A DNA stretch of 5,976 nt from a bacterium (GTDB taxonomy: Bacteria > Planctomycetota > Planctomycetia > Pirellulales > Pirellulaceae): assembly GCA_030432015.1 (NCBI GenBank), contig JAUIHJ010000531.1, positions 1 to 5,976 of the forward strand, in the 5' to 3' direction. A program made the position numbers and the translations under genes. Of the stretch, positions 5,083 through 5,976 are shown piece by piece. The stretch's first letter is position 1, and the number at the start of each line of letters is the position of its first letter. Under the pieces are notes generated by a model. That model saw only the letters and a list, made by a program, of their open reading frames with translations, was not told the origin of the DNA and did no database searches.

Positions 5083-5976
5083 GTGACCCGCCCGATTTGC
5101 CTGGTCGTTTTGGCTGTTTCGGTCCTTGGCATCAGTTCGTCCCGCGCCGACGAGCATGATCCCGTCTCGACAGCGCGGTGGAGCATCTCCGATGCTGGCG
5201 ACCAGACATTGGTGACGCGCGAATCGCGGACGGCGGTCACCGGTGTCGCCGATTTCGCAACGGAAGTTGCGTTCCCAAGGTTCGATGACGCGGTCGAGTT
5301 TACGGTCGGGGATATCGAGCCTCCCGCCGGGCGGTTCACCGAGATGCCGGGTGAATCGTGGGCAACGTCGGGTCCGCCGGTTCCCAACCCGATTGGTGAT
5401 TCATTCTTCACCGGCGGTCAGGTCGTCGGGTTTGATGGCAACTTGGTGGTGGCCGACATTCCCGGCAGTCGTCGCGCGAAAATCACGGAAAACCATAGCG
5501 TGGTGACGCAAGACCGCGTCTACTTCATGTACCAGAGCTTCAAGAATGTGGGTACCGTGGACAGTGACTTTGACTCTTACCGGGGCACCTTTGATTATGG
5601 TGTCGACCGTTATACGCTGGGATTTGAACGCACGATCGCCGATGGCCTGGCGTCGATTGACCTCAGGATCCCATTCCGGACACCGGTGAACCTGGACCTC
5701 GGCGAGTTCTTCGCCGGTAACGGCTCGTCCTACCTGGACAACGTCACCGCCACGTTCAAACTGCTGCTGATGCAGTCCGAGACCAAAGCGATGTCGGCTG
5801 GGTTTGCGCTCACATTGCCGACCGCCAGTGACGTCACCGGCTACGTCCACGCCTCGGATTTCGTATTGCAGAACGAAGCCGTTCATCTGTCGCCGTTTGT
5901 CGCCATGTCGCAGGCGGTGACTCCCAGGTGTTTCTGGCAGGCATTTGCCCAACTCGATATCGATGCGAACGGCAAT
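5083..5976 (+). CDS. exported, probably outer-membrane beta-barrel protein (partial, 3' end outside window)
   Basis: A frame starting with GTG stays open for 298 codons to the window end. The start is fixed by AGGA at 5071-5074 and by a signal peptide directly after it: MTRPICLVVLAVSVLGISSSRA, with cleavage likely before DEHD (residue 23). The mature part is beta-rich, with short alternating strands and turns. Residues 143-200 (DRVYFMYQSF, then DRYTLGFERTIADGLASIDLRIPF), and a later part with SAGFALTLPT (238-247) and LSPFVAMSQAV (269-279), resemble a family of planctomycete hypothetical membrane or secreted proteins that I believe are porin-like outer-membrane barrels. That resemblance is from memory of the family's pattern, not a search. 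It is transcribed divergently from the cytochrome operon across 411 bases. A long antisense frame (5401-5952, minus) is a shadow. The substrate or role is unknown. Confidence 0.82.
   Translation, partial: MTRPICLVVLAVSVLGISSSRADEHDPVSTARWSISDAGDQTLVTRESRTAVTGVADFATEVAFPRFDDAVEFTVGDIEPPAGRFTEMPGESWATSGPPVPNPIGDSFFTGGQVVGFDGNLVVADIPGSRRAKITENHSVVTQDRVYFMYQSFKNVGTVDSDFDSYRGTFDYGVDRYTLGFERTIADGLASIDLRIPFRTPVNLDLGEFFAGNGSSYLDNVTATFKLLLMQSETKAMSAGFALTLPTASDVTGYVHASDFVLQNEAVHLSPFVAMSQAVTPRCFWQAFAQLDIDANGN

Noticed and set aside
5401..5952. 183-codon minus-strand ORF
   Set aside because: Antisense to the GTG-started gene, which has a Shine-Dalgarno, signal peptide and family-like sequence. The antisense translation is low in recognisable motifs and typical of shadow frames in G+C-rich DNA.

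Overview
This window looks like chromosomal DNA from a planctomycete, or a close relative in the PVC group. The main evidence is an adjacent gene pair encoding a DUF1592-type multidomain cytochrome and a DUF1552 (HXXSHH) protein, a combination much expanded in Planctomycetota. A third gene, running off the right edge, resembles exported, probably beta-barrel, proteins of the same phylum. Base composition is moderately G+C-rich. There are no RNA genes, CRISPR arrays, insertion sequences or phage genes.

Layout, left to right. Bases 2-73 may be the last codons of a plus-strand gene entering from the left. Bases 245-649 hold a small plus-strand gene for an unrecognised 134-residue protein with a good ribosome binding site. 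Bases 650-929 are non-coding and separate it from the convergent operon; they contain one strong hairpin and one weak terminator candidate. Bases 930-4671 are a two-gene minus-strand operon. The first gene encodes a secreted 805-807 residue protein with two CxxCH haem motifs, the DUF1587/1595/1592/1588/1585 series and a carbohydrate-binding-like segment. The second encodes a 441-residue DUF1552 protein with a twin-arginine signal. They overlap by 8 bases (ATGAGTAA), so translation is probably coupled. Bases 4672-5082 are a 411-base divergent intergenic region. It contains a good sigma70-like promoter for the operon, several short repeats and palindromes, and a perfect 15-bp tandem duplication just ahead of the last gene. 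From 5083 a GTG-started plus-strand gene, with its own Shine-Dalgarno and a signal peptide, runs off the window end after 298 codons.

How the genes may work together: both operon products carry export signals, one Sec-type and one Tat-type, so they probably meet in the periplasm. The cytochrome carries covalent haem and a sugar-binding-like module. The DUF1552 partner carries His-rich, possibly metal-binding motifs. Redox or hydrolytic processing of complex polysaccharides is a reasonable guess but is not shown by the sequence. The divergent gene probably encodes an outer-membrane protein; it shares the intergenic control region, but a functional link is only inferred.
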